Shown: one piece after another, positions 31,154 to 39,264 of the stretch
How the letters are laid out: the number at the start of each line of letters is the position of its first letter
How positions within the stretch are numbered: the first letter of the stretch is position 1
Assembly: GCA_021781815.1 (NCBI GenBank)
Contig: JAJXWB010000005.1
Coordinates: 1-64,000, forward strand
Direction of reading: 5' to 3'
Source of the DNA: Pseudomonadota bacterium
GTDB lineage: Bacteria; Pseudomonadota; Alphaproteobacteria; Rhizobiales; Beijerinckiaceae
Length of the DNA stretch: 64,000 nucleotides
Program-made: the position numbers and the translations under genes
Notes under the pieces: generated by a model
Seen by the model: only the letters and a program-made list of their open reading frames with translations
Databases searched by the model: none
What the model was told of the DNA's origin: nothing

Positions 31154-32386
31154 CTACCGGCTGGCGCGCACAGGATCGAGCGAGGACCATTGGTACCCCG
31201 CCGGTTTCATCCTCTTGATCGCGCCGGCGAAGGAAGACACAGCCTGTTCGACGAAAGCAAACGGGTTGTCCGGCCGGCGTCGAGCGGCGTGAGCCGCGCG
31301 CGCGCCGGGGACGGCCCTCGGCGTGGAGACCGCCGCGAGCGCAGCTGCGCTCGGACGCCGCGGGGGCAGGGGCGCCTCCGATGCGGGCGACGGCGTCAAC
31401 GCGGCAAGTTGGATCAGAGGTTGCGGCTCTGGCGACGCCCCGGGGCCGATTGGCGGGCCATCGGCCACAGGAGGCTGCAGCGCGACGTCGCGATATGAAG
31501 GATCCGCAGGCGTGGAGACCGGGGGCGTCGGCGTCGCTGGCATGACATCGACGGGCGTCCGAGGCTCGATCGCGGCGACATGGCGCATCACGACCGGGCC
31601 AACGTCCACACGCAGCGAGGCTGGAGGCTGGACGGGCTCGCCGCCGCCGGCCGGCTCGCCGGCAAAACCCGCGACGCCAACGCCAACGCCGAGAATGATC
31701 GAGGCGGCCAGGGCGAAGGGGATGCGCCACCGGGCGGGTTCGCGCCGGGGCGGGGGCAGCACCGCCAGGGCGGTCGAACGGGTTATCGGGGGCCACAATA
31801 TTTCGGCGGCCGGTTTGGGGTCGCCGAACAATTCCTGCGCCACGCGCGCGCTCCATACGGCGACGCCATCCTCTCGCGAGGAAAAGAAGTTCTGTGATCG
31901 CTCATAGAGGCCGATGCCGACGCTTTCGCAAATGTATTCCGCAGGGGCATCGTCGTTTCTGTCGATCAGTTCGCCGCAATAAACGAAGAATTTTTCCGAC
32001 ATCTGCAGGAAGATCTTGTAGTGGGAGTCGGCCTGACGTTTCTGAGCTTCGATCGGCGCCTTCACGCCCAAAAGGAAGGCCTGGATCAACTGAAATCTGT
32101 CGAAATCGCTCAGGCGCACGGCGTCGCCGTCGGCGCGGCGGGCCTCGATCCGGAATTCAAGCGGCAAATTCGAGCGGGCGATCACGGCGCCCTGTGCGGA
32201 CGGGGCTGCGAGTCCGACGCTCAGGCTGAACCGGACGTCCTCCACCGCGCATCGGTAGGCAGGACCGCCCGGCCGGGCCTCCGACGACGCGGATCCAAGG
32301 ACCGGCGGAAGGATGAATTTGTCGTGGGCCATGTTGTAAATGGCCCGACACGCCGCGGACAAAGTCTCCCGGTCGAGTTCAGGCAT
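31154..32386 (-). CDS. Unrecognised single-pass membrane protein with proline-rich C-terminal half
   Basis: I do not recognise a family for this 410-residue protein. Residues 1-190 form a cytosolic, mixed alpha/beta-looking domain with charged helices (FDRFQLIQAFLLGVKAPIEA, YKIFLQMSEKFFVYCGELI). A basic segment and one membrane helix follow near 235-255 (FALAASIILGVGVGVAGFAG), then a 150-residue Pro/Ala-rich outer part ending in a conserved-looking DNPFAFVEQAVSSFAGAIK block. The start at 32386 has a strong GGGAGGAC in front. It converges on clpA and is divergent from the HerA-like gene, 420 bases away. The layout recalls single-helix envelope scaffold proteins, which is only a loose analogy. 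Confidence 0.75.
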   Translation of the reverse strand: MPELDRETLSAACRAIYNMAHDKFILPPVLGSASSEARPGGPAYRCAVEDVRFSLSVGLAAPSAQGAVIARSNLPLEFRIEARRADGDAVRLSDFDRFQLIQAFLLGVKAPIEAQKRQADSHYKIFLQMSEKFFVYCGELIDRNDDAPAEYICESVGIGLYERSQNFFSSREDGVAVWSARVAQELFGDPKPAAEILWPPITRSTALAVLPPPRREPARWRIPFALAASIILGVGVGVAGFAGEPAGGGEPVQPPASLRVDVGPVVMRHVAAIEPRTPVDVMPATPTPPVSTPADPSYRDVALQPPVADGPPIGPGASPEPQPLIQLAALTPSPASEAPLPPRRPSAAALAAVSTPRAVPGARAAHAARRRPDNPFAFVEQAVSSFAGAIKRMKPAGYQWSSLDPVRASR

Positions 32387-32806
32387 ATTGTCCTCCCTGT
32401 TTTCTCGACCGAATGAGCGTTCCTCTCGAGGCCGACACCAAAGCTGCGGCCAGCGCCGCAACTTCGGGAAAGTCCCGCGTCCCTCATTGACGCGCATGTT
32501 ATGGCGTCTCACGCCAACTTAGAAGCAGCGTTTCCGGCGGTTTTCTGTGAATGTGGGGGATAAGTCGGGAATGTGGCCATTCAGCGATTGTGTTCCGGGG
32601 CGCCTAGAGCGGGTCGGCCGCAGACTCTGAAGTCAAAGCGAATTCTGCTTTCGCTTGTGTTTATCGGGCGCCTGTCATGCTAAAATGCATGAACGGAATA
32701 TTAACCGAGCTTTTCGCGAAGGAATCCGGATCGGCGTGCGCGGCTGGGCCGGGAAAGACAAATTAACCGGATTGCGTGACGATTGGTCGGTTAACCCGGA
32801 GCGAAC
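32387..32806. other. 420-base divergent intergenic region
   Basis: No gene is visible here. It holds an exact inverted repeat TGGCGT-CTC-ACGCCA (32502-32516), a hairpin of AAGCGAA with TTCGCTT around 32637-32656, and three TTAACC hexamers (32701-32706, 32763-32768, 32791-32796). The last of these lies in the palindrome GGTTAACC. A possible -10 element TAAAAT lies at 32681. It probably contains the promoters for both flanking genes. It is less GC-rich than the coding DNA. Confidence 0.5.
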
Positions 32807-34573
32807 ATGCTCGACCCGAATCCCGTCGCCGCCTCGCCCGTCCAGCCAACCGACCGGCGCGAGTCAGGTCAACAGCCGCAACGCAAGTCGGCAGCCGTCG
32901 TCGCCGTCAACGGATCGCGTGCGACCGTCGCCGCGCGGATGTCCGACATCGTTACCGACGCCCAGCATTTCTGGGCCATTGGGGATCTGGTCGCGATCTA
33001 CGGAGCAAAGAGCCGCGTCGTCTGTCTCGTGCAGGACATGGCTGTTTCCAATCAGGTATGGGATCCCGCGTCGGACAACCCGGTGCACGCCAACGTGGAG
33101 CTGCTCGGCGAGGTGCTGGACGTTGCGGGCAAGCCGGTCTTCCGGCGTGGCATCGCCAATTATCCCATGCTCGGGGCGGCCGTGAACCGCATCCGACAGG
33201 AGGATCTCGCCGCCATCTATGACCTCGGCGAGCGCAAGAGTAGCGTGATAGGACAGCTCGTTCAGGCGCAAATTCCGGCGGCCGTCGATATCGACGCCAT
33301 GCTGCAACGGCACTTCGCCGTCGTCGGCACGACCGGCGTCGGCAAGTCGTCCAGCATCGCCATCCTGCTGCGGGAGGCGATCAGGGAGCGGCCGAACATG
33401 CGGGTCGTCATCCTCGATCCGCACAACGAATATACCCACGCCTTCCGGGATATGTCCGCAACGGTCGCCGCCCAGCGGTTCGATCTGCCGTTCTGGCTGT
33501 TCCAGTTCGATGAATTCGTCGAGGTCGTGTATCGCGGTTCGCCTGCGCCGCCGGAAGAGCTCGAGTTTCTCCGCGAGGCGATCGGCCTGGCGCGCGACAC
33601 CTTCGCTGGGCCAGGAGAACGGGCCGCGAGCATCGTCAAGAAGACCTACAGGGTCGACAGCGCTTCGCCGGATGCGCCGCGTCCCTACCGCATCGCCGAC
33701 GTAACGGCGGCGATCGAAACCGAAATCGGGCGGCTCGAACCCCGTCACAGCCGGTTCGCGCTGCGCAGCCTGAAGGCGCGGCTGGAATCGATCAGCAATG
33801 ATCCGACATTCCGCTTCATGTTCGGCAGGGGCGCGATCGAAGCCCGTCCGGATTTTGTGACCCGGAATCTGTTCCGGCTGCACGAGACGGCGCGGCCCGT
33901 GACGATCCTGCGCATGGCCGGCATCCCGTCCGATGTCGTCAACGCATCGGTCTCCGTGCTCGCCCGGCTCGCGTTCGACCTGTGCGTGACGCATGCGGGC
34001 AAGCAGGAGTTTCTCCTGATCTGCGAGGAGGCGCACCGGTATGTGCCCTCCGACAAGTCGCTGGGATTCTCGCCAACGCGGCGCGCCATAGCCCGCATCG
34101 CCAAGGAAGGGCGCAAGTATGGCTGCTATCTTGGAATCGTGACGCAACGACCGGCCGAACTCGATCCGACCATCCTGTCGCAATGCTCGACCGTCTTTGC
34201 GATGCGTCTATCGAACGCCGCGGACCAGGCGATCATGCGATCGGCGATCCCGGACAATTCGGCCGGCGCTCTGGAGTTCATCTCCGCGCTCAACAATCGC
34301 GAGGCGATCGCCTTTGGCGAGGCCGTCGCCACCGCGATGCGGCTGACGTTCGCCTTTCAGGACGAAACGCAATTGCCGCGGATGTCGACCGATCTGGACG
34401 ATCACGACATCGCCCGGGAGGATTCGGCGGGCGCGGCGCCCCAGCCAAACGTCGCCGAACCGTCCGCGGCGATCACCGCCCCCCCTTATTTCGGGCTGCG
34501 CGGCGCCCAAAGGGCGGGCGAACCGAACCCGGCGACATCAGGCTGGCCGTCGAGCGACAAACTCTGCGGATGA
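32807..34573 (+). CDS. HerA-like hexameric ATPase/DNA translocase (DUF87)
   Basis: The 588-residue protein has a HAS-barrel-like beta domain (about 50-160) and a RecA-type HerA/FtsK ATPase (about 165-500). Walker A is GTTGVGKSS (174-182) and Walker B is FLLICEEAH (402-410), with the EE catalytic pair. LGIVTQRPAELDPTILSQC (about 442-460) matches the sensor/arginine-finger region of HerA. VVILDPHNEYTHAF after Walker A is the HerA-type DPH(G/N)EY motif. In archaea HerA works with the NurA nuclease in DNA end resection; bacterial relatives also act in anti-phage systems with other nucleases. No nuclease gene is adjacent. The C-terminal 70 residues appear disordered. Confidence 0.85.
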   Translation: MLDPNPVAASPVQPTDRRESGQQPQRKSAAVVAVNGSRATVAARMSDIVTDAQHFWAIGDLVAIYGAKSRVVCLVQDMAVSNQVWDPASDNPVHANVELLGEVLDVAGKPVFRRGIANYPMLGAAVNRIRQEDLAAIYDLGERKSSVIGQLVQAQIPAAVDIDAMLQRHFAVVGTTGVGKSSSIAILLREAIRERPNMRVVILDPHNEYTHAFRDMSATVAAQRFDLPFWLFQFDEFVEVVYRGSPAPPEELEFLREAIGLARDTFAGPGERAASIVKKTYRVDSASPDAPRPYRIADVTAAIETEIGRLEPRHSRFALRSLKARLESISNDPTFRFMFGRGAIEARPDFVTRNLFRLHETARPVTILRMAGIPSDVVNASVSVLARLAFDLCVTHAGKQEFLLICEEAHRYVPSDKSLGFSPTRRAIARIAKEGRKYGCYLGIVTQRPAELDPTILSQCSTVFAMRLSNAADQAIMRSAIPDNSAGALEFISALNNREAIAFGEAVATAMRLTFAFQDETQLPRMSTDLDDHDIAREDSAGAAPQPNVAEPSAAITAPPYFGLRGAQRAGEPNPATSGWPSSDKLCG

Positions 34574-34610
34574 GGCGGCGCTATCCCTCGCTGTCTCGAC
34601 GATTGGCGGC

Positions 34611-35030
34611 TCACCGCAGGGCTGCGCGGATTCGCTCGGCATGCGCCTCGATGGCGGCCCGGTCGCCCATGACGCCCGGCGGCCGCAGCGAAACGCCGGT
34701 CCAGCGCGGCAGGACGTGAAAATGGATATGGAACACCACCTGGCCGCCCGCCTGTTCGTTGAATTGCTGGATGGAGACGCCCTCGGCCCCCATGCCGGCG
34801 ACGGCGGCCTTCGCAACGCGCTGGACGCGCGGCATCAGGTCTGACAGCGCGGCGGGATCGATATCCATGAGATTGCGCGCGGGCGCCTTGGGGATGACGA
34901 GCGTGTGGCCGTCGGCGCGCGGCATGATGTCCATGAAGGCGAGCGCCACGTCGTCTTCGAACACTTTTGTCGCGGGCATCTCGCCGCGCAAGATTTTTGC
35001 GAAAATGTTGTTCGGATCGTAGTTGGACAT
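34611..35030 (-). CDS. HIT-family nucleotide-binding protein
   Basis: The 139-residue protein is a histidine-triad hydrolase/transferase of the HINT type. NIFAKILRGEMPATKVFEDD opens the fold, and the catalytic triad HIHFHVLP lies near residue 96. HINT enzymes cleave nucleoside phosphoramidates such as AMP-lysine. The start at 35030 gives the standard family N-terminus; a longer reading is possible but unsupported. It converges on the HerA-like gene. Confidence 0.92.
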   Translation of the reverse strand: MSNYDPNNIFAKILRGEMPATKVFEDDVALAFMDIMPRADGHTLVIPKAPARNLMDIDPAALSDLMPRVQRVAKAAVAGMGAEGVSIQQFNEQAGGQVVFHIHFHVLPRWTGVSLRPPGVMGDRAAIEAHAERIRAALR

Positions 35031-35167
35031 GGGGCGGGTCTCCTGATCCAGCTTTGCCAAGAGCAAGCCGCGCTGGTCAAGGTCCAGCGCCTGCATTCAG
35101 GCCTCGTTCACTCGCCCCGACGGATTCTGCGGATGTGGGGGCGAACTTCCTTGAGGAGAGGATTGCG

Positions 35168-35401
35168 ATGAATATCAAGACGATGCTTGCCGTTGCGGTT
35201 CTGTCGGCGTCGGCGTTGGCGGGTGCATCTCCAGCTTCGGCCATGCCGTTCGCGCCGGCCAGCGGCGACGCGCCGCTCGTGCAGAATGTCGCCTGGGGTT
35301 GCGGGCCGGGATGGCGCCCCAACCGCTGGGGACGTTGCGTGCCGTTCGGGCCGGTCTACGGGCGTCCGTTCTATCGGCGGCGGATGTGGCGCCGCTGGTG
35401 A
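35168..35401 (+). CDS. Small secreted GCG_CRPN-type protein
   Basis: The 77-residue protein has a signal peptide ending at ASA (about residue 25). The mature part contains GCGPGWRPNRWGRC, the Gly-Cys-Gly to Cys motif typical of small exported proteins in Hyphomicrobiales, and a basic aromatic tail (YRRRMWRRW). The two cysteines may form a disulfide. The function is unknown. TTGAGGAGAGG just before the ATG is a strong ribosome site. Confidence 0.8.
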   Translation: MNIKTMLAVAVLSASALAGASPASAMPFAPASGDAPLVQNVAWGCGPGWRPNRWGRCVPFGPVYGRPFYRRRMWRRW

Positions 35402-35428
35402 GGGCTGTGGGGCTGCGCCCGGGCCGTC

Positions 35429-36709
35429 TCAGCCTTTCCTGAACGGCGTAAAATCCCCGTACGCCTCGATGGTCGCCGCGACCTGGCGGCGTTCGTGGGC
35501 GAGGTAGTCCGCCACGGCGCGCGTCAGGCGTATGTCGACGAAATCGTGCGCGGAATAGGTCGGGACGGGCCTATATCCGCGCGACAGCTTGTGTTCGCCC
35601 TGCGCGCCGGCTTCCACGCGCTTCAGCCCGCGGGCGATGGCGAAATCGATCGCCTGATAGTAGCAGGCCTCGAAATGCAGGCAGGGATGTTCCTCGATCG
35701 CGCCCCAGTTGCGTCCATACAGCGCGTGGTCGCCGATCAGGTTGAGCGCGCCGCCGACGTAGCGCCCGGCGCGGCGGGCCATGACCAGCAGCACGCGGTC
35801 GGACAGCCGTTCGCCCAGCAGCGAGAAGAAGGCGCGGGTCAGATACGGCCGGCCCCATTTGCGCGACCCGGTGTCCATGTAGAAGCGGAAGAAGGCGTCC
35901 CAATGCGCTTCCGTCAGATCCGATCCGGTGACCCATTCCATTTCGACGCCGCCAGCCAGCGCGGTCGTGCGCTCCTTGCGGATCGCCTTGCGCTTGCGCG
36001 AGGAGAGGTCGCCCAGAAACTCCTCGAACGAGCCATAGCCGGGATTGAAGAAATGGAACTGCTGGCCGGTGCGCTGCAGGAGTCCGTCCTGCCCGAGCGC
36101 CGCCCATTCGTCGCGGGTCGGAAAGGTGATGTGGAGAGAAGATGCGCCGGTCTGGCGCATTGCCGCTCTCAGCCCCTGGACCAGCATCTCGCGTCCCGTT
36201 TCGCCGGCGTCCGGGCCGACGAGCAAGCGGCGGCCCGCGACGGGAGTAAAGGGGACGCAGACCTGAAGCTTCGGGTAATAGGCCCCGCCAGCGCGCTCAT
36301 AGGCGTCCGCCCAGGCGTGATCGAACACGTACTCGCCCTGCGAATGTGATTTGAGCCAGGCTGGCGCGGCCGCCAGAAGCCGGCCGTCGGCGTCCTCGAC
36401 CAGCACATGCGCGCCGCTCCACCCCGTTTTGGGCGTCGCCGAGCCCGATTCTTCGAGCGATGACAAAAATGCGTGAGTTATAAATGGGTTGAATGGTTCT
36501 TGTTCAAGTCTTGAATCGATTGGCTCCATCGGGTCGACGTGATGCGCAAGCGGCGCGTTGGCGGATTCAGAGGCCTCGCGAACTGATTCTGAATTGACCG
36601 GCAACCTATTGTCGACGTTGCTTGATTCCGGATTGGCGCATGCGTCCCACGCCGCGGGGTCGATGGAGGTCAGCTTCGGCGCGATGCGCAGACAAGGTTT
36701 GCTTGTCAC
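35429..36709 (-). CDS. DUF482/peptidogalycan-type GNAT acyltransferase
   Basis: The 426-residue protein belongs to the DUF482 branch of GNAT-fold proteins. Conserved blocks are NPFITHAFLSSLEESGS (about 74-90), FFNPGYGSFEEFLGDLSSRKRK, DTGSRKWGRPYLTRAFF, GRNWGAIEEHPCLHFEACYYQ and the end QGEHKLSRGYRPVPTYSAH. Family members may aminoacylate or acylate surface molecules, but the reaction is not known. Residues 28-71, between WDACANPE and the first conserved block, form a serine/asparagine/glutamate-rich insert; GC over 36481-36630 is about 52%, clearly below the surroundings. Confidence 0.88.
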   Translation of the reverse strand: MTSKPCLRIAPKLTSIDPAAWDACANPESSNVDNRLPVNSESVREASESANAPLAHHVDPMEPIDSRLEQEPFNPFITHAFLSSLEESGSATPKTGWSGAHVLVEDADGRLLAAAPAWLKSHSQGEYVFDHAWADAYERAGGAYYPKLQVCVPFTPVAGRRLLVGPDAGETGREMLVQGLRAAMRQTGASSLHITFPTRDEWAALGQDGLLQRTGQQFHFFNPGYGSFEEFLGDLSSRKRKAIRKERTTALAGGVEMEWVTGSDLTEAHWDAFFRFYMDTGSRKWGRPYLTRAFFSLLGERLSDRVLLVMARRAGRYVGGALNLIGDHALYGRNWGAIEEHPCLHFEACYYQAIDFAIARGLKRVEAGAQGEHKLSRGYRPVPTYSAHDFVDIRLTRAVADYLAHERRQVAATIEAYGDFTPFRKG

Positions 36710-36957
36710 GGGCCTTCCGGGCGGTCGATAGGGGGCTGGGACGCCAAAGATAGGACGAAAGTCGGCCGGCGCAAGCGAAGGCTTGGCAAAACGACCGTGG
36801 CGAATTGGCTACGATCCGTCATTTATTCGCCCGCTATTGTCGAAGACCCAAGTGTGATCTTGCGCGTCAGCATCCAGAGCCATAGCGTCGTTCGCGCTGG
36901 GCGGCCCTAAAGCCTCCAATCCTTGCAGATTTTTTCGATATCGGGGGGTATTGAATC

Positions 36958-37815
36958 ATGAAATCGATATTGATCGCCATTGCGGCCGTCGCAGCTCTCG
37001 CAGCCGGCCCGGCGCTCGCCGCCGATCTTCCGTCGCGCAAGGCGCCGCCCGTCATGGCGCCGGTTCCGGTCCGGACATGGGACGGCTTCTACGTTGGCCT
37101 CAGTGCCGGCTACGCCTGGGGCAATGCCGACTTCAACGCCTATCCGGGCGGCTCCTGGATCGGCGATCCGGACGCTCTGGGCGTGATGGCGTCCGCGACG
37201 CGCGGCATGAACCTGTCGGGCGGCGCGGTTTCGGGCTCGGTCGGCTACAATTACGAATTCGCGCCCTTCGTCGCCGGTCTCGAACTCGACGGCGGCTGGA
37301 TGGGCCTGCGCGACCCGCTCACTGTCGGCCCTTTCCCGGGCGTCCTGCGGGGCTTCTATGCGACCACGATGGGCGCAAGCAGCTCGTATCTTCTGACGGC
37401 GCGCGGGCGCCTCGGCTATGAAATCACACCGAGCCTGCTGGCTTTCGCCGCTGGCGGTCTGGCCGGTTCGGATATCAGCGCACAGCAGACGATCTATTTC
37501 AACAACCCCCGGCCGCCGGTCGTGCTTCCGCTCACGACCGCCCTGGGCGGATGGAACGCAGGCGAAATCTCCGGGATGCGGATGGGCTGGACCATCGGCG
37601 GCGGGTTCGAATGGATGTTCGCCCCGCACTGGAGTGCGAAACTCGAATATATGTACGCAGATTTCGGGAAGCAGGACGTGTCGTCAGCCTATCTGTCGAC
37701 GAACGGCCTTCTCTATACAGTTGATCATCAGTTCAGCCGAAATGTGAACATCGTGCGCGTTGGTCTGAACTATCATTTCAATCTTGGTGAGGCCCCGGTC
37801 GTCGCCAAATACTGA
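36958..37815 (+). CDS. Outer-membrane beta-barrel protein (Omp25/Omp31-like)
   Basis: The 285-residue protein has a signal peptide cleaved after ALA (about residue 21), giving the mature start ADLPSRKAP that is typical of Hyphomicrobiales outer-membrane immunogenic proteins. Alternating strands follow with WDGFYVGLSAGYAWGNADF, GSVGYNYEF, LTARGRLGYE and WTIGGGFEWMF. It ends in an aromatic-containing strand (VGLNYHFN). It probably forms an eight-stranded barrel that supports the envelope. A terminator follows. Confidence 0.9.
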   Translation: MKSILIAIAAVAALAAGPALAADLPSRKAPPVMAPVPVRTWDGFYVGLSAGYAWGNADFNAYPGGSWIGDPDALGVMASATRGMNLSGGAVSGSVGYNYEFAPFVAGLELDGGWMGLRDPLTVGPFPGVLRGFYATTMGASSSYLLTARGRLGYEITPSLLAFAAGGLAGSDISAQQTIYFNNPRPPVVLPLTTALGGWNAGEISGMRMGWTIGGGFEWMFAPHWSAKLEYMYADFGKQDVSSAYLSTNGLLYTVDHQFSRNVNIVRVGLNYHFNLGEAPVVAKY

Positions 37816-37838
37816 CGTTTCCTTCCGCGCAAGGCGTG

Positions 37839-37866
37839 AAAAGCTCGACTTTGGCCGGGCTTTTTT
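37839..37866 (+). terminator. Intrinsic terminator after the beta-barrel gene
   Basis: AAAAGCTCG (37839-37847) pairs with CGGGCTTTT (37856-37864), including one G-T pair, and continues into T residues. It lies 24 bases after the stop codon and just before the opposing GDPD gene. Confidence 0.8.
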
Positions 37867-37872
37867 GTTCGA

Positions 37873-38637
37873 TCAGGGCATAAAGCCCTCAAACACCATC
37901 TGGTCCGCCCATCGGGCCGCAAGGACGCGCTGCCCCGGCGTGCGCACGGTCCAGGTGATAACCGGGAGGCCAAGCGCTGCCCGACAGAGATGGGGCGCGA
38001 CATGCGGCAGATCGTCGATGCGCCAGGACAAAAAGTCTGGTCTGGTCCGCTCGAAATGGAGCAGGCTCGTCAATTCGACCCGCCTTTCCGGCGCCAGAGC
38101 GCGCCATTCCCCCTCGTCGTAGCGCGCCTCGGCGACGATGCCGAGCGGGACGGCGGTCAGGCCGAGCGCCGGGCGCCGCTCCTGCAGAAAAGCGATCGGG
38201 TCGGGGTCGAAGCTCTTGATGGCGACCGGCGATGCGCGGCCTGCAAGGATCTCCGCCACGCGATGCGCCAGCCGCAGGTCGCCGTCGAAGCGGCTCTTGA
38301 TCTCAATGACGAGTGGGACGCGGCCGGCGATCAGATCGAGATAATCGGGCAGGGCGGCGACCGTGTCCGCCGAGCCGGTCAATGTGACCGCCGTCAGTTC
38401 GCGCGCCGTGCGCGATGCAACTTCGCCATGCTGCGCAGTCAACCGGTCCAGCAGGAAATCGTGAAACACCATGGCTTCGCCGTCCGCCGACAATTGCACA
38501 TCGCATTCGATCGCGAATCGATGCGCGAGGGCGGCCTTCGCGGCGGAGACGGAATTTTCGACGCGGCCGGCGTCCCGGTCATGCAGGCCGCGATGCGCGA
38601 TGGGCTGCGCCACGAGCCAGTCCGGCGCGCGGTTCAC
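37873..38637 (-). CDS. Glycerophosphodiester phosphodiesterase
   Basis: The 254-residue TIM-barrel enzyme splits glycerophosphodiesters into glycerol-3-phosphate and alcohol. Catalytic and metal residues are in IAHRGLHDR (first His-Arg), ENSVSA, ECDVQLSADG (E-x-D) and MVFHDFLLDRLT (second His). There is no signal peptide, so it is cytosolic. It starts with GTG at 38637, overlapping the TGA of the RidA gene (GTGA), so translation of the two is coupled. Confidence 0.9.
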   Translation of the reverse strand: MNRAPDWLVAQPIAHRGLHDRDAGRVENSVSAAKAALAHRFAIECDVQLSADGEAMVFHDFLLDRLTAQHGEVASRTARELTAVTLTGSADTVAALPDYLDLIAGRVPLVIEIKSRFDGDLRLAHRVAEILAGRASPVAIKSFDPDPIAFLQERRPALGLTAVPLGIVAEARYDEGEWRALAPERRVELTSLLHFERTRPDFLSWRIDDLPHVAPHLCRAALGLPVITWTVRTPGQRVLAARWADQMVFEGFMP

Positions 38638-39122
38638 GCGCGGATCTCGAATGTTGCTTCGACCTCGACCGCGGCGTCGAGCGGCAATTGCGCCACGCCG
38701 ATGGTTGCGCGCGCATGCCGGCCCCGATCGCCAAAAACATCGGCCATGAGGTCCGAGGCGCCGTTCATGACGACGGCGAGATCCTGGAAATGCGGGCGGC
38801 AGTTGATGAAGCCGCCGAGCCGCAGACAGCGGGAAATGCGCTCCAAACTTCCAAGAGCGGCCTGCGCCTGCGCCAACACGTTGACGGCGCACAGGCGTGC
38901 TGCGTCGCGCCCGTGGGCCGTCAGCACCTCGCCACCAAGTTTGCCCCTGTGATGGAGCGCGAGCACTCCATCGGCGCCGAAAGGAAGTTGCCCGGAGACG
39001 ATCAGGAGCGAACCTGAAAGCATGAACGGGGCGTAATTGGCGACCGGGGCGACCGCGGCCGGCAGGACGAGCCCGAGCTCCGCCAGCCGCGTCTGAATGC
39101 CTTCTGATGTGTCGGAGGCCAT
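38634..39122 (-). CDS. RidA (YjgF/YER057c/UK114) family protein
   Basis: The 162-residue protein belongs to the RidA family of imine/enamine deaminases, or to a closely related subgroup. Supported segments are APFMLSGSLLIVSGQLPF, LCAVNVLAQAQAALGSLERI and ARATIGVAQLPLDAAVEVEATFEI, where the arginine in RATI corresponds to RidA Arg105. Proteins of this longer subgroup are less well characterised than archetypal RidA. AGGAACACCC precedes the ATG. It is the first gene of a two-gene unit with the GDPD. Confidence 0.88.
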   Translation of the reverse strand: MASDTSEGIQTRLAELGLVLPAAVAPVANYAPFMLSGSLLIVSGQLPFGADGVLALHHRGKLGGEVLTAHGRDAARLCAVNVLAQAQAALGSLERISRCLRLGGFINCRPHFQDLAVVMNGASDLMADVFGDRGRHARATIGVAQLPLDAAVEVEATFEIRA

Positions 39123-39264
39123 GGGTGTTCCTATTTCATTGGGATATACGGATCGGAGCTGCTGGCCCTGGCGGGGCGCTTTCGAATAAGTTGATGCTTG
39201 CGGCTGGAACGACTCGTATTTTCGCCACGACCTTACCGCAAGGGTCGTTTGCGGAGGATGCCTG

